Assembly: GCA_963768715.1 (NCBI GenBank)
Contig: CAVYJC010000011.1
Location: 310,001-374,000, forward strand
Source: DATKEJ01 sp963768715
Lineage (GTDB): Bacteria; Bacteroidota; Rhodothermia; Rhodothermales; DATKEJ01
Length of the DNA stretch: 64,000 nt
Direction of reading: 5' to 3'
The notes beneath the pieces are model-generated. The model was not told the DNA's origin. It saw nothing but the letters and a program-made list of their open reading frames with translations, and did no database searches. The translations under genes and the position numbers were made by a program. Shown piece by piece: positions 53,105 to 62,203 of the stretch (the first letter of the stretch is position 1; each line of letters begins with the position of its first letter).

Positions 53105-54043
53105 GTGCTTCCTGAACCGAAGATCATAGGCCTGTTTGGACCGACTTGCGTGGGAAAGACTGCCGTTTCCATTTCTCTGGCCGGCGAATTGGATGCGGAG
53201 ATCGTCTCTGTGGACAGCCGCCAGATCTATCGTGAGATCACCATCGGCACGGCCAAGCCGTCTGCCGCAGAATTGGCAGCCGTCCCACACCATTTCATCA
53301 ATGAGCGTTCAGTTACCGACCCGATCACCGCCGGCCAGTACGCCCAGGAAGCCAGTCGCCGTGTTGCGGAGATCGTATCTCGAGGCCGCTCCGTCCTATT
53401 TGTGGGAGGATCGACACTCTACCTGCACGCGCTGCTGTTCGGGCTCGACGACGTCCCTCAGACCGATCCGGAGGTGCGCGCTCGACTTCGGAAGCAACTC
53501 GAAATCGCAGGTCTCCCGTCTCTCGTGCTCGAGCTTGCACGAACCGACCCCGAAACCCATGGTCAGATCGATCTTTCGAATCCGAGGCGCGTCCTCCGGG
53601 CGCTGGAAGTGTTTGAAACGACAGGCAAGCCGATTTCCTTCTTTCAATCCAGCACCAAGACTCCGGTTATCAATGCACGGATCGTGGTGATGAATCGTGA
53701 AAGGCAAGATCTGTATCGACGAATCAATGCCCGGGTCGAGACCATGATGACCGAGGGTCTCGTGGATGAAGTTAATAGTTTACTTGAGAAGGGATACAGT
53801 CCTGCTTTGCAGGCCTTGCAAACCATCGGATACAGAGAAGTGGCAGACTTCCTCTCGGGCGGGACTGATCGGGGCATCATGGTGGAGGCTGTGAAGCGAA
53901 ACACGCGTCGATATGCCAAGCGTCAATTGACGTGGTTCAGGCGATATCCTGCGTTCGAGTGGATCGAAGTCAGAGAAGACGACGCTCCGTCGATTGTCGC
54001 GACCAAGCTCCTGAAGGCGATTTTGCGCACCGGGGAGGGATGA
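53105..54043 (+). CDS. miaA: tRNA dimethylallyltransferase MiaA
   Basis: 312 aa, GTG start. It transfers a dimethylallyl group to A37 of tRNAs that read codons beginning with U. Seen: P-loop G-P-T-C-V-G-K-T, D-S-R-Q-I-Y-R-E-I (substrate-binding), G-T-A-K-P, T-A-G-Q-Y-A, G-G-S-T-L-Y, Q-T-I-G-Y-R-E and the C-terminal R-R-Y-A-K-R-Q-L-T-W-F-R. All core motifs are intact. It is convergent with the GT-C/methyltransferase gene, 31 bases apart. Confidence 0.96.
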   Translation: MLPEPKIIGLFGPTCVGKTAVSISLAGELDAEIVSVDSRQIYREITIGTAKPSAAELAAVPHHFINERSVTDPITAGQYAQEASRRVAEIVSRGRSVLFVGGSTLYLHALLFGLDDVPQTDPEVRARLRKQLEIAGLPSLVLELARTDPETHGQIDLSNPRRVLRALEVFETTGKPISFFQSSTKTPVINARIVVMNRERQDLYRRINARVETMMTEGLVDEVNSLLEKGYSPALQALQTIGYREVADFLSGGTDRGIMVEAVKRNTRRYAKRQLTWFRRYPAFEWIEVREDDAPSIVATKLLKAILRTGEG

Positions 54044-54074
54044 TCAGTGCGTGAATGGTCCGAATCGGAGGCCT

Positions 54075-56048
54075 TTACCGCACTCCGCGTCCGACCGACT
54101 GCACCATGAATTCGCGACGGGGCCCAGACACCTCACTGTCGATGACAAAGAGCGCCTGTTCGTGAAAGCGCCCCCAGCGCCGGACCGACTGAACCACACC
54201 ACCGTCGCGCTCTATCATCGTGATCCATTCATCCACCGTACGAAAACGAAGCCATTTCTCCTGTGTCGCCATCTCGCCTCGGGATCGTATTCGATTTACA
54301 AGGCGATCGGTGAATCGCAGGAGCAGCCGCTTGAACGTGCCTTCGGCAACCGATTCGATGATAATCACGCGGCGTCGGCTCACGCGTCGTGCTTCCTGAA
54401 TTACCTTGCTCGGGGATTCGGTATGGTGCAGAACGAAGACGAGCAGGGTGACGTCAAATGCGTGATCTGCGAAGGGAAGCCTGCCTCCCGCGTAGACTTT
54501 GTAAGGCAGATTTGTCCGATTCGCGTCTCGCACATCACAGAGTGTGACCGTGCATCCCGGGATTTCAAATCCGGAGACTGTGTCCTGAAACCCCAATGTC
54601 TCATGAAGCCTCTCTCCGACATACCCCTCCCCTGCCCCGAGATCGAGAATTTCAACCTCCGAAGTGATCTCCGGAAGAAACGGTCTGATGCGGGACGCTT
54701 TCTCGACGGCTCGTTCCTTGACGTCACGGTCCGCAATCCGATTCAGGAATTTCCACCGCGGAAGCCACAACCAGGCTCCAATCAAAACGACACCTGACCA
54801 GCCCAGCCACACGAACGGCCAGTAAATCGCATTCGAGTAGAACAGGTACGTGGCGAGTGACGTGACCGCGAGCCAGAGCCACGCACCCGCGCCGGTCTTC
54901 ATGAATGGCGTGAATGCAAGGATCGGTACGAGGTACCATGGATGCACCGTTGTTGCGAAAACGAGGTATCCGCCGAGGACGAAGGCCACATCAGACGGGA
55001 GTTCCGACTCATCAGCGCTCTTTGCAACGAACCTGCGAATGACGAGGATAACGAAGGCAGCTGCCATCGCCGGCCCCAACACATGCTCGAGGCCCTTGAT
55101 CCCAATCAAGAGGTAGCCGAGCCATTTCAGGAGCAGGTAGGGGCCCGCGTTGAATTCGAAGAGCCTGACGTAGAGATCGAGCGAAGACGCCACGTGCTCG
55201 ATCACGCCCGGCGCGGCGTAGGGTGCGATGACTGCGGCCGATAAGACGAGCGGTATCCAGACGAATCGCCACCCGATTCGGCGGAGTACGAAGGGTACGA
55301 GGAGAACGGGGTACAGCTTCACCCAAACGGCTCCCGAAATAGCCGCCGCGGCCGCATAAGGTCTTTCTCGTTTCACGGCCCAGACGGTTGCTATCAGCGC
55401 AGCGGCGGCGATGCCCTCCAGGTGTCCTTGTCCCGCGACTTCGACGACGACGAGTGGGTTCCAGGCGTAGAGGACGAGTTTGCGCGGTTCGACAAGTGTG
55501 GACAACAGAAAGATGCCGCCGACCTCAATCCCTGCAACGATAAGCTTAATGAAGAGGAATCCCCATTCCCAATCGTGTGGGAAGACCCATGCCGCCAATC
55601 GGAAAATGAGTTGCGAGAGGGGCGGGTAGACGGAAAAATATCCCTGCGAGTTCAGCCGGGCGTATATGTCGAGGCCGTGAAATGACTGAAGCGCTGGACT
55701 GTCAGGCCGAAACAGGTATGGATTGAGCCCATCGATCTGCAGCATCCCGTCCCAGATGTAACGGTATCCGTCGTCTGAGAGCGAAGGCAACAGTGGAAGC
55801 AGGATCAGTCGAAAGAGTATGGCCAGCAGCAGCACTTCCCGTACTGTGGGCTGCTCTCGGCGCGAGGACAGAAAGACCAAACCCGCGGCGACAGTTGCCG
55901 CGACGACGAACCAGACCCAGAGAGCAGGCGTCGCGGCGCAGATGGCCATCGCAAGGAAGCACAGCATCAGGGTGATGCGTCTTCCTCGCGGTATGCCGCC
56001 GGAGGAGGCTCCGATGGGTTGTATTCGAATGGAAGGAGCTCTCGCCAT
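54075..56048 (-). CDS. GT-C-type glycosyltransferase fused to SAM-dependent methyltransferase
   Basis: 657 aa. The N-terminal two thirds (about 1-440) is a polytopic protein with a D-D-G-Y-R-Y-I-W-D-G loop followed by N-P-Y, which resembles the first extracytoplasmic loop of GT-C/GT87-type glycosyltransferases that use polyprenyl-phosphate sugars; about ten hydrophobic segments follow. The C-terminal part (about 455-657) is a class I methyltransferase (L-D-L-G-A-G-E-G-Y, then F-D-V-T-L-L-V-F-V-L-H-H). One chain in one frame; no internal stop. Possible job: glycosylation at the membrane with methylation of the product or a separate cytoplasmic substrate. Both activities are inferred from motifs. 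Confidence 0.8.
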   Translation of the reverse strand: MARAPSIRIQPIGASSGGIPRGRRITLMLCFLAMAICAATPALWVWFVVAATVAAGLVFLSSRREQPTVREVLLLAILFRLILLPLLPSLSDDGYRYIWDGMLQIDGLNPYLFRPDSPALQSFHGLDIYARLNSQGYFSVYPPLSQLIFRLAAWVFPHDWEWGFLFIKLIVAGIEVGGIFLLSTLVEPRKLVLYAWNPLVVVEVAGQGHLEGIAAAALIATVWAVKRERPYAAAAAISGAVWVKLYPVLLVPFVLRRIGWRFVWIPLVLSAAVIAPYAAPGVIEHVASSLDLYVRLFEFNAGPYLLLKWLGYLLIGIKGLEHVLGPAMAAAFVILVIRRFVAKSADESELPSDVAFVLGGYLVFATTVHPWYLVPILAFTPFMKTGAGAWLWLAVTSLATYLFYSNAIYWPFVWLGWSGVVLIGAWLWLPRWKFLNRIADRDVKERAVEKASRIRPFLPEITSEVEILDLGAGEGYVGERLHETLGFQDTVSGFEIPGCTVTLCDVRDANRTNLPYKVYAGGRLPFADHAFDVTLLVFVLHHTESPSKVIQEARRVSRRRVIIIESVAEGTFKRLLLRFTDRLVNRIRSRGEMATQEKWLRFRTVDEWITMIERDGGVVQSVRRWGRFHEQALFVIDSEVSGPRREFMVQSVGRGVR

Positions 56049-56084
56049 CCCTCGGTATCCGACAACGATGATTGAGACGGGGGC

Positions 56085-56486
56085 TTAACCTAGCGCGAAA
56101 CGCGCGCAGAGACAGTTGCCGTTTGCCTCGAAACGGATCTCATCCGCAAACTGATGTATGAGATAGACGCCGCGTCCCCCCTCGGCAAGCAGATTCTCTC
56201 TAGCGAGCGGATTAGGCAACTTCGATTCGTCGAACCCGGGGCCTTCGTCCGTCACCAGCATCTCTACGAATTGCTCATTGACGGCCAGAACGAACGTGAC
56301 GACTTTCGAGGCGTCGAGATCGTTTCCGTGCTCGATGGCGTTCGTGATGGCCTCACTGCCGACCAACCGGAGGCGATCGAGCATATCGTCGCCGAGAGCG
56401 TGATCCTCTGCAAAGAGCTCGATGAAGTCAATCGCTCGCTCCAGCTGCTCGAACGTGCTTGGAATGATCAGTTTCCTGCTCTTCAT
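56085..56486 (-). CDS. RsbW/SpoIIAB-like GHKL ATPase (anti-sigma-factor kinase type)
   Basis: 133 aa, a stand-alone GHKL ATPase. Seen: N-box E-A-I-T-N-A-I-E-H-G-N, G1 box D-E-G-P-G-F-D and G2 box G-G-R-G-V-Y-L-I. Members sequester sigma factors or phosphorylate antagonist proteins in partner-switching systems. No STAS anti-anti-sigma gene or SigB-type factor is adjacent, so the partner is elsewhere. It starts 15 bases after the stop of the subtilase gene. Confidence 0.88.
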   Translation of the reverse strand: MKSRKLIIPSTFEQLERAIDFIELFAEDHALGDDMLDRLRLVGSEAITNAIEHGNDLDASKVVTFVLAVNEQFVEMLVTDEGPGFDESKLPNPLARENLLAEGGRGVYLIHQFADEIRFEANGNCLCARFALG

Positions 56487-56501
56487 TCTGCGTTGTTGCG
56501 T

Positions 56502-59500
56502 CTAGCGCAGTACGGCCAGTTTGAGCGTTACCGTTTTCTGTCCTTCAGATTGAATCAGCACAATGTAAATACCCGATGGGACCAATTCTCCATGCAGATC
56601 ACGCAGATCCCACGGTACGCCTCCATCGCCATCCGTTTCTTCGAGGAATCTGACCGGTTCGCCTTGAGGTGAATATATCTCAATATTCGCGCTTCGTGGA
56701 AGGCCGGCGATCATGATCCTTTGTTCATGCTCAGCAGCCCTGTATGGATTCGGAAATACGTATGCCTCTTCGGTGGATTGGGCCACCGCTGCAAAGGTAG
56801 CAACAGTGCCCTCGGAACCCAAATGTGTTCCGTCCTGCGCCCGCAGATTCCGGACCACAATAGTTGTCTTGAGTCCCGTCGGGCCCAGACTCCGATCTCG
56901 GACTCTGATCAGTACCTCTTCCGGTCGTGCGATATCGAGCATCGCAGACTCCACCTGGCCCGTCGGCTTGACGACGTAGTTGCGAACATCTCCTGCCGAC
57001 GCGGGATCCAAAGGGAGATTGAACACGAGCCTTGCCTCGCTCTCCGATTCGGCGCGCCACGACGCCAGGAATAGGCCTCCGTCCGCCCCCTCGCGCGAAG
57101 GGATGAGTACGTAGGTGTCGGCAAACAGCGTTCCGTCGACATCGCGAAGCACTTTCCACCGAAGCGTGTCGCCGGGTGCAGGGGTATCCTGGAACCGGAG
57201 CAGCAGGCGGCGCCCTCCTTCACCCGCCTGAACAGAAAGAAGCTCGTCTCCAGATGCGAGCACGAACATGTCGGGTGCGACGTCATGCTCGACGGGCTCC
57301 GTAAAGAGAACACTCAGATAATCCTTTACCCATTCGATCGAACTAACTACGCCGGGGTCGTGCGGACGGACTGAACGTATCGTCGAAAACGCCGACGGAC
57401 CGTCGGGAAATAGACTGCGGATTCGATACCTCACGGGTCCCGTCGCAATGTCCGATAGTGAATCGTCGGTCACGACGGCTAACAGGTCGAAGGTTGATTC
57501 GCCCGAAGCTCTGTAGACGGCTACAGAGTCTGCTGTGGAGAGCCATTTCAGTGCGACCGATTGTGCATCTCGAGGATATGCCTGCAGCCATTCAGGCGTC
57601 GGGTGCCTGGTCCCGCTGGACGACCATTCGAACTTGTGGAGTTTCTGATCGGCGCCGGCTGCCATGAACTCGGAGACACCGTTGCCATCGAAATCCCCTC
57701 CGACGAGACTGACCGATCGAATCCCCTCCGACATTCCCATGCTTTTCGGCTGTTGGCGAGCATACAGGATTTGCCAGCGCATGAGCGGATCCGGCTTTAC
57801 GATGTAGAGATTTGGAGGATGGGCAATGACGAGCTCATCCGCGTCATCGCCGTCCAGGTCGACGGCGGTAATGGCGCCCTGGTTCGAAAGATTCCCGGAG
57901 ACCACAAGACTGTCGACGAGGTTGAACGTATTGTCACCGGATACCTCGAATCGGTAGTAGATCCCCAGCGGCGCCTCATACTCTCCGTCATCACGAGCCG
58001 ACGGCCATGAATGCACGAAACCGATGAACTCCCGTTTGCCGTCCCCATCGAAATCGCCGGTTACCAGGCGGCTGCCCTGGTTAGTGAAGCGGTTAGTCTG
58101 ATACCACCAGACAGGCTCAACCATGTTGTCCCCGGTCGATTCATAGACGATGAAATCACCGTCCGTATCTGTCACGATGAGCTCTTCGAGACCGTCGCCA
58201 TCAAGATCGTCGATAACCGCCTCCGGTTCAGCGAACCCGTTCACCTCGCTGCCGAGCAGGTCCGGCCGGCCCTCCTGGGGCGGCGTGGGATTAACGAGCC
58301 GGACGGTCTCTTCGTAGGTCGATCCGTTCCATTCGAGGATCCGCCAAGCCTTCCGATTGTGGACGATGATCTCACCCTTCCCGTCGCCGTCGATGTCGCC
58401 GAGGAGTGCGCCCCAGGCGGCGCTGTCGACTGACGGATTCTTGATCCCCGCCGTGTCCAGGTACACAAGTTGGGCAGACCTGCCATGATCGCTGAACTCG
58501 ACGAGCTGCGCGATAGCCGAAACCTGCAGGAGCAATTCCGGATTACCGTCGTGGTCCGTGTCCCCGACGTCCCTCGGGAATGCATTGGAAAGCAGTTCGA
58601 TAGACGGTCTGAAGTCGGTTCCGGCCCATTCGAGAACCTTGACGGTGTCACCGAGCCAACCGTCGATGTAACGATTTAGAACGATCTCCGGAATATTGTC
58701 CGTATCGAGATCGGCTGCTTTGGGAAGGAGGAAGCCGGCGGGGGTATCCAGCGTCTGCTCCGTCACATATCCCGGAAGCGGCCGTCGTGGCACCACGACG
58801 GTTGTTGTGGGCGAAACCGTCGTGAGTCCTGCCACGTTGCGCACCTCGACGTGAAAATCGGCGGAGCCTCCAAGGCCGCCTTCGTCGATCCATTTGAGTC
58901 CCTTGCCGTGCCGAAGCGCCACGCGATCCGATGCGCGCCGGTATTCCTGTCCGTTGTACGTGACTACAAGCTCGGCCGTAGCGAGATCATCCGATTCGAT
59001 TTCGGCCTGGATTCCAATCTTACCGGCAATCAGCGCGGCGTCCCCAACCACGACGTCAACTCGAGGTGGAGTCCGGTCAAGAAAGACCCTCCGTCGATCC
59101 TCGATCGTTCGGCCATCCTTAAGCGTGACCTGCAGGCGCAGCAGGTAGGAGCCGTCCGGAAGACCGGTGGCGTCCCATTTTGCGAGAAGGCCGTCGCTGA
59201 TCTGGGTCGACGTGGGACCGGCGATGAGTGACCAGGACGGTTCTTCGCCCTCTACCTCCGGCGCGAACCAGACGCTGTAGTTCTCGAAAAGTGGATTGAG
59301 GACGGTTCCGCGAATATCGAGAGATCCCTGAAAACCCGACTGGTGTTCAGGAGAGATAATGGACACCGATGCAGGATAGGGCAGTTCGAGAGCTGAGGCG
59401 GCGTCGACGCGGCCCGAAGCGGTCTGATGGTCCCATCCCGGCGCTGCAAGATCGGTCGCTGTGCTGGTCAGAATCGCCTTGATCGACGAAGGACTCAATG

Positions 59501-60824
59501 ATTTGTCGACAGAGCGCAGCAGTGCGGCAACGCCGGCAATCTGCGGGGCCGCTACCGAGGAGCCCGATCGATACCCATACAAAAGACTGTCTGCCAGCTC
59601 CGTGTCGGGCAGATCGGAAGGCGGAGGAAGCAGCGTCGTGAATATGAAGGATCCCGGTGCTCCGACGTCTATACCCACGCCGAATGAGGCACGCGAACCG
59701 CGATGCTCCCCGTCTCTGTCGAGCCAGAGCGCTCCGATGACCTCGGGATAGTCGGATGGATAATGGGGCGCATCCGTTCCAGCATTTCCGCCCGAGGCTA
59801 CGACCGTGGTTCCGAGCGCGGCTGCATAGCGGACCGCCTCTGCCATGAGCGGCGAATAGTACGTGTCGCCGAATGAGAGATTTACCACGTCGATTCCCTG
59901 CTCTGCCGCATAGACGATCGCCGCCGAAACGTCGTCGTCGTCGCCGAGTCCATCGACGCCGAACGCCCGCAATGGCACGAGCCTCGCTCCCGGCGCCACG
60001 CCGGCGACTCCTTCGCCGTTATTCAATGCCGCTCCCGCGATACCGGCAACGAGCGTACCGTGGCCGAGGCCAAGCCGGTTGGGAAGTCCCGGCTGAAGAC
60101 GATCCTCGGATGCATCGAAATCTCGAACCTGATAGTCACCCGGATCCACCGCTTCAGGCCGGTCGACAAAGTCGTAACCGAGAACGTCGTCGACGTATCC
60201 GTTCCCGTCATCGTCAATTCCGTTGATGTCAGCGTCGTCGAGGATGCCGTTTCCGTTGAGATCCTCTCCAGGATTCACCGCCAGCTGGCCGGCGAAGTCC
60301 GGATGATCCATGAAGATGCCCGTGTCGATGATCCCTATGCGAACGTCGGGAGTGCCCGTCGTGACGGTCCATGCCTCGAGCGCTCGGATGCGTTCCAGAT
60401 GGCCGAGACTGTCGAAGTAAGTGTCGTTGTAGGTATCGTTGTAGGTGTCGTCGAATGCCTCGACGCGATATCTATGGTTCGGAATGGCCCAGGACACATC
60501 CGATTCAGCGCTCCACTGGGCGAGGGCGGTCCGGAAAGTGGCCGAATCAGATAGCGAAAGAACGAATATGTCGCGCGGGGCGTCCTTTCCAAGTGTTTGC
60601 CCGTTGCGCGATGGGAAGACGGGAGATGCACTGAGGACATTGCGGAACAACGTATCGTCGGGGCCCATCTGCTCCCCTTTCGAAAGGGCCGAGACGCGGC
60701 GGGAAAGGGACCCGACGCCGTCCGGTTTCATCTTGACGATGAGATCGACCTGTGCGGATGCGCCGGTGGCCACCACGAGCTGTGCGCAGGCTGCTAACAG
60801 AACCGCCTTGAATGAGACTCTCAT
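56502..60824 (-). CDS. subtilase (S8) with FG-GAP propeller and T9SS sorting domain
   Basis: 1440 aa. Signal peptide (cleavage about residue 24). S8 protease domain about 130-470 with catalytic Asp 167 (I-I-D-T-G), His 255 (G-H-G-T), oxyanion Asn 347 and Ser 423 (G-S-S-V-A-A-P). Then come beta domains, seven FG-GAP/VCBS repeats (about 690-1050, for example D-I-D-G-D-G-K-G-E-I), fibronectin-like segments, and a C-terminal sorting domain starting F-P-N-P-Y. T9SS export to the surface follows from the last domain. A short D-T-Y-N repeat (about 126-136) lies just ahead of the protease domain. Its ATG overlaps the stop of the glycosyltransferase gene (ATGA). Confidence 0.94.
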   Translation of the reverse strand: MRVSFKAVLLAACAQLVVATGASAQVDLIVKMKPDGVGSLSRRVSALSKGEQMGPDDTLFRNVLSASPVFPSRNGQTLGKDAPRDIFVLSLSDSATFRTALAQWSAESDVSWAIPNHRYRVEAFDDTYNDTYNDTYFDSLGHLERIRALEAWTVTTGTPDVRIGIIDTGIFMDHPDFAGQLAVNPGEDLNGNGILDDADINGIDDDGNGYVDDVLGYDFVDRPEAVDPGDYQVRDFDASEDRLQPGLPNRLGLGHGTLVAGIAGAALNNGEGVAGVAPGARLVPLRAFGVDGLGDDDDVSAAIVYAAEQGIDVVNLSFGDTYYSPLMAEAVRYAAALGTTVVASGGNAGTDAPHYPSDYPEVIGALWLDRDGEHRGSRASFGVGIDVGAPGSFIFTTLLPPPSDLPDTELADSLLYGYRSGSSVAAPQIAGVAALLRSVDKSLSPSSIKAILTSTATDLAAPGWDHQTASGRVDAASALELPYPASVSIISPEHQSGFQGSLDIRGTVLNPLFENYSVWFAPEVEGEEPSWSLIAGPTSTQISDGLLAKWDATGLPDGSYLLRLQVTLKDGRTIEDRRRVFLDRTPPRVDVVVGDAALIAGKIGIQAEIESDDLATAELVVTYNGQEYRRASDRVALRHGKGLKWIDEGGLGGSADFHVEVRNVAGLTTVSPTTTVVVPRRPLPGYVTEQTLDTPAGFLLPKAADLDTDNIPEIVLNRYIDGWLGDTVKVLEWAGTDFRPSIELLSNAFPRDVGDTDHDGNPELLLQVSAIAQLVEFSDHGRSAQLVYLDTAGIKNPSVDSAAWGALLGDIDGDGKGEIIVHNRKAWRILEWNGSTYEETVRLVNPTPPQEGRPDLLGSEVNGFAEPEAVIDDLDGDGLEELIVTDTDGDFIVYESTGDNMVEPVWWYQTNRFTNQGSRLVTGDFDGDGKREFIGFVHSWPSARDDGEYEAPLGIYYRFEVSGDNTFNLVDSLVVSGNLSNQGAITAVDLDGDDADELVIAHPPNLYIVKPDPLMRWQILYARQQPKSMGMSEGIRSVSLVGGDFDGNGVSEFMAAGADQKLHKFEWSSSGTRHPTPEWLQAYPRDAQSVALKWLSTADSVAVYRASGESTFDLLAVVTDDSLSDIATGPVRYRIRSLFPDGPSAFSTIRSVRPHDPGVVSSIEWVKDYLSVLFTEPVEHDVAPDMFVLASGDELLSVQAGEGGRRLLLRFQDTPAPGDTLRWKVLRDVDGTLFADTYVLIPSREGADGGLFLASWRAESESEARLVFNLPLDPASAGDVRNYVVKPTGQVESAMLDIARPEEVLIRVRDRSLGPTGLKTTIVVRNLRAQDGTHLGSEGTVATFAAVAQSTEEAYVFPNPYRAAEHEQRIMIAGLPRSANIEIYSPQGEPVRFLEETDGDGGVPWDLRDLHGELVPSGIYIVLIQSEGQKTVTLKLAVLR

Positions 60825-62203
60825 GTAATGACGTCGGCAGGAAGCGTTGAGTGCATCACCTTCGCCAGCCGGCCGGCAAGGCGCGACTGATCAAAAGTGA
60901 CTGCATATTCCTCGTCATGTGTAGGGAGAGAGTTCGTACGCCAACGTTCGTAGAGGGATTCAAGGACAGCGGCAATTGCCTCCGGATCGTCAGGGGGCGC
61001 TATTTCCGAGGCTTCGTATCGCTCGAGCACCTCTCGTGCGGCGCCCTCCGGCACCAGGCCGAGGATCGGCTTCCTGGCGCCGATGTATTCTCCCAGCTTG
61101 CCAGTTGAGATGGACTCGTTCCCCGGACGTTTGCCGACAGTCATCCAGAGAATATCGGCATCCACAAGCCTGGCAACCGATTCGCGGTGAGGAAGGTATC
61201 CACGGTAGTCGACCGCATCCTCCAGATGGAGCCGCTTGATGAGATCCAGGGCCTTTTCAGAAAGATGCCCGACGAATTCTGCCACCCATTGGCTCTTGAG
61301 CGCCGGACGCCGGTCGAGAAGGAGCGCCATGCCGCGAAGAAAAGGTTCGGGCGATTGGACGTCGTAGAAGACGCCGGTGTAGGTAATCCGCAACTTTCCG
61401 TCGTTGCGCCGCGATGCTGCCCTGGGGAAATCCTGGGGATCGTAGCCGTGCGGAATCATAGAAACTTTGTGATATCCTGCCGGCCCGAGATTACGGACAA
61501 TGATCTGGTCGTAGATTCTGCGGTTGACGACGGTGACTGCCGCGCTGTCCTCGATCAGGCGCGACTCGAGCTTGACGTGTTGACCGCGATGCCAGGGCGT
61601 GGGATATACGTGCCGAGGATTGCCCACCCAGTCATCACGGAAATCGGCGATGAGCGGGAGGTCGCTGTATGCAGCCAGCGTTAGTCCGACGAGATGGGAC
61701 GTATAGGGAGGGGCTGTTGAGAAGATGGCGTGGTAATCTCCGGAGTTGAGGATCTCTCTCCCCTTCCGCACGGCCGCACGGCGCCAACCAATCTTGTTGT
61801 CGGGAATGAACAGGGCCTGACTTACAGTGGACGCGAACTTCCTTCGTCCTTCCGTTGGAAATGAAATCCGCTTCCGTCTGCCAAAAAGGCGCGCCGGATC
61901 GAGGGATGAAACCCTGTGAACGTCGATATCCAGACCGTCGAGCTCATCTTCGAGTGAATCGTCGAACTCGAAGTATGCACCGGGCTCTACCGTTAGGACG
62001 GTAGGCTGCCAGCCATGCTGTGGAAGGTACTTGACGAACTTGAGCGGGCGTTGGACGCCGCTCATCGCCATCGGTGGAAAGTAGTACGCGACCACGAGGA
62101 CGTTGAAGACCGGCGCCGTGTCGATTCTGGTTCCCTGCCCCAAGGTGGTGTCCGCTATCAGATAATGACGAGTTCGGTTGATGACTCCGGCAGCGCCTCG
62201 CAA
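60821..62203 (-). CDS. GT4-like glycosyltransferase
   Basis: 460 aa from ATG 62203, which overlaps the peptidase gene by 46 bases. A TTG at 62143, 15 bases after the peptidase stop, is an alternative, because related proteins begin just before N-V-L-V-V-A-Y-Y-F-P-P. It is a GT-B fold protein of the GT4 type with an N-terminal acceptor domain (A-M-S-G-V-Q-R) and a C-terminal donor domain with K-L-G-E-Y-I-G-A-R-K-P. Cytoplasmic sugar-nucleotide transferase; donor and acceptor unknown. Coupled to the surface protease gene, so modification of exported proteins or envelope glycan is plausible. Confidence 0.85.
   Translation of the reverse strand: MRGAAGVINRTRHYLIADTTLGQGTRIDTAPVFNVLVVAYYFPPMAMSGVQRPLKFVKYLPQHGWQPTVLTVEPGAYFEFDDSLEDELDGLDIDVHRVSSLDPARLFGRRKRISFPTEGRRKFASTVSQALFIPDNKIGWRRAAVRKGREILNSGDYHAIFSTAPPYTSHLVGLTLAAYSDLPLIADFRDDWVGNPRHVYPTPWHRGQHVKLESRLIEDSAAVTVVNRRIYDQIIVRNLGPAGYHKVSMIPHGYDPQDFPRAASRRNDGKLRITYTGVFYDVQSPEPFLRGMALLLDRRPALKSQWVAEFVGHLSEKALDLIKRLHLEDAVDYRGYLPHRESVARLVDADILWMTVGKRPGNESISTGKLGEYIGARKPILGLVPEGAAREVLERYEASEIAPPDDPEAIAAVLESLYERWRTNSLPTHDEEYAVTFDQSRLAGRLAKVMHSTLPADVIT

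Noticed and set aside
54051..54797. Plus-strand 248-aa frame
   Set aside because: It is antisense to the methyltransferase half of the fusion gene, which has clear motifs; no family features on this strand.
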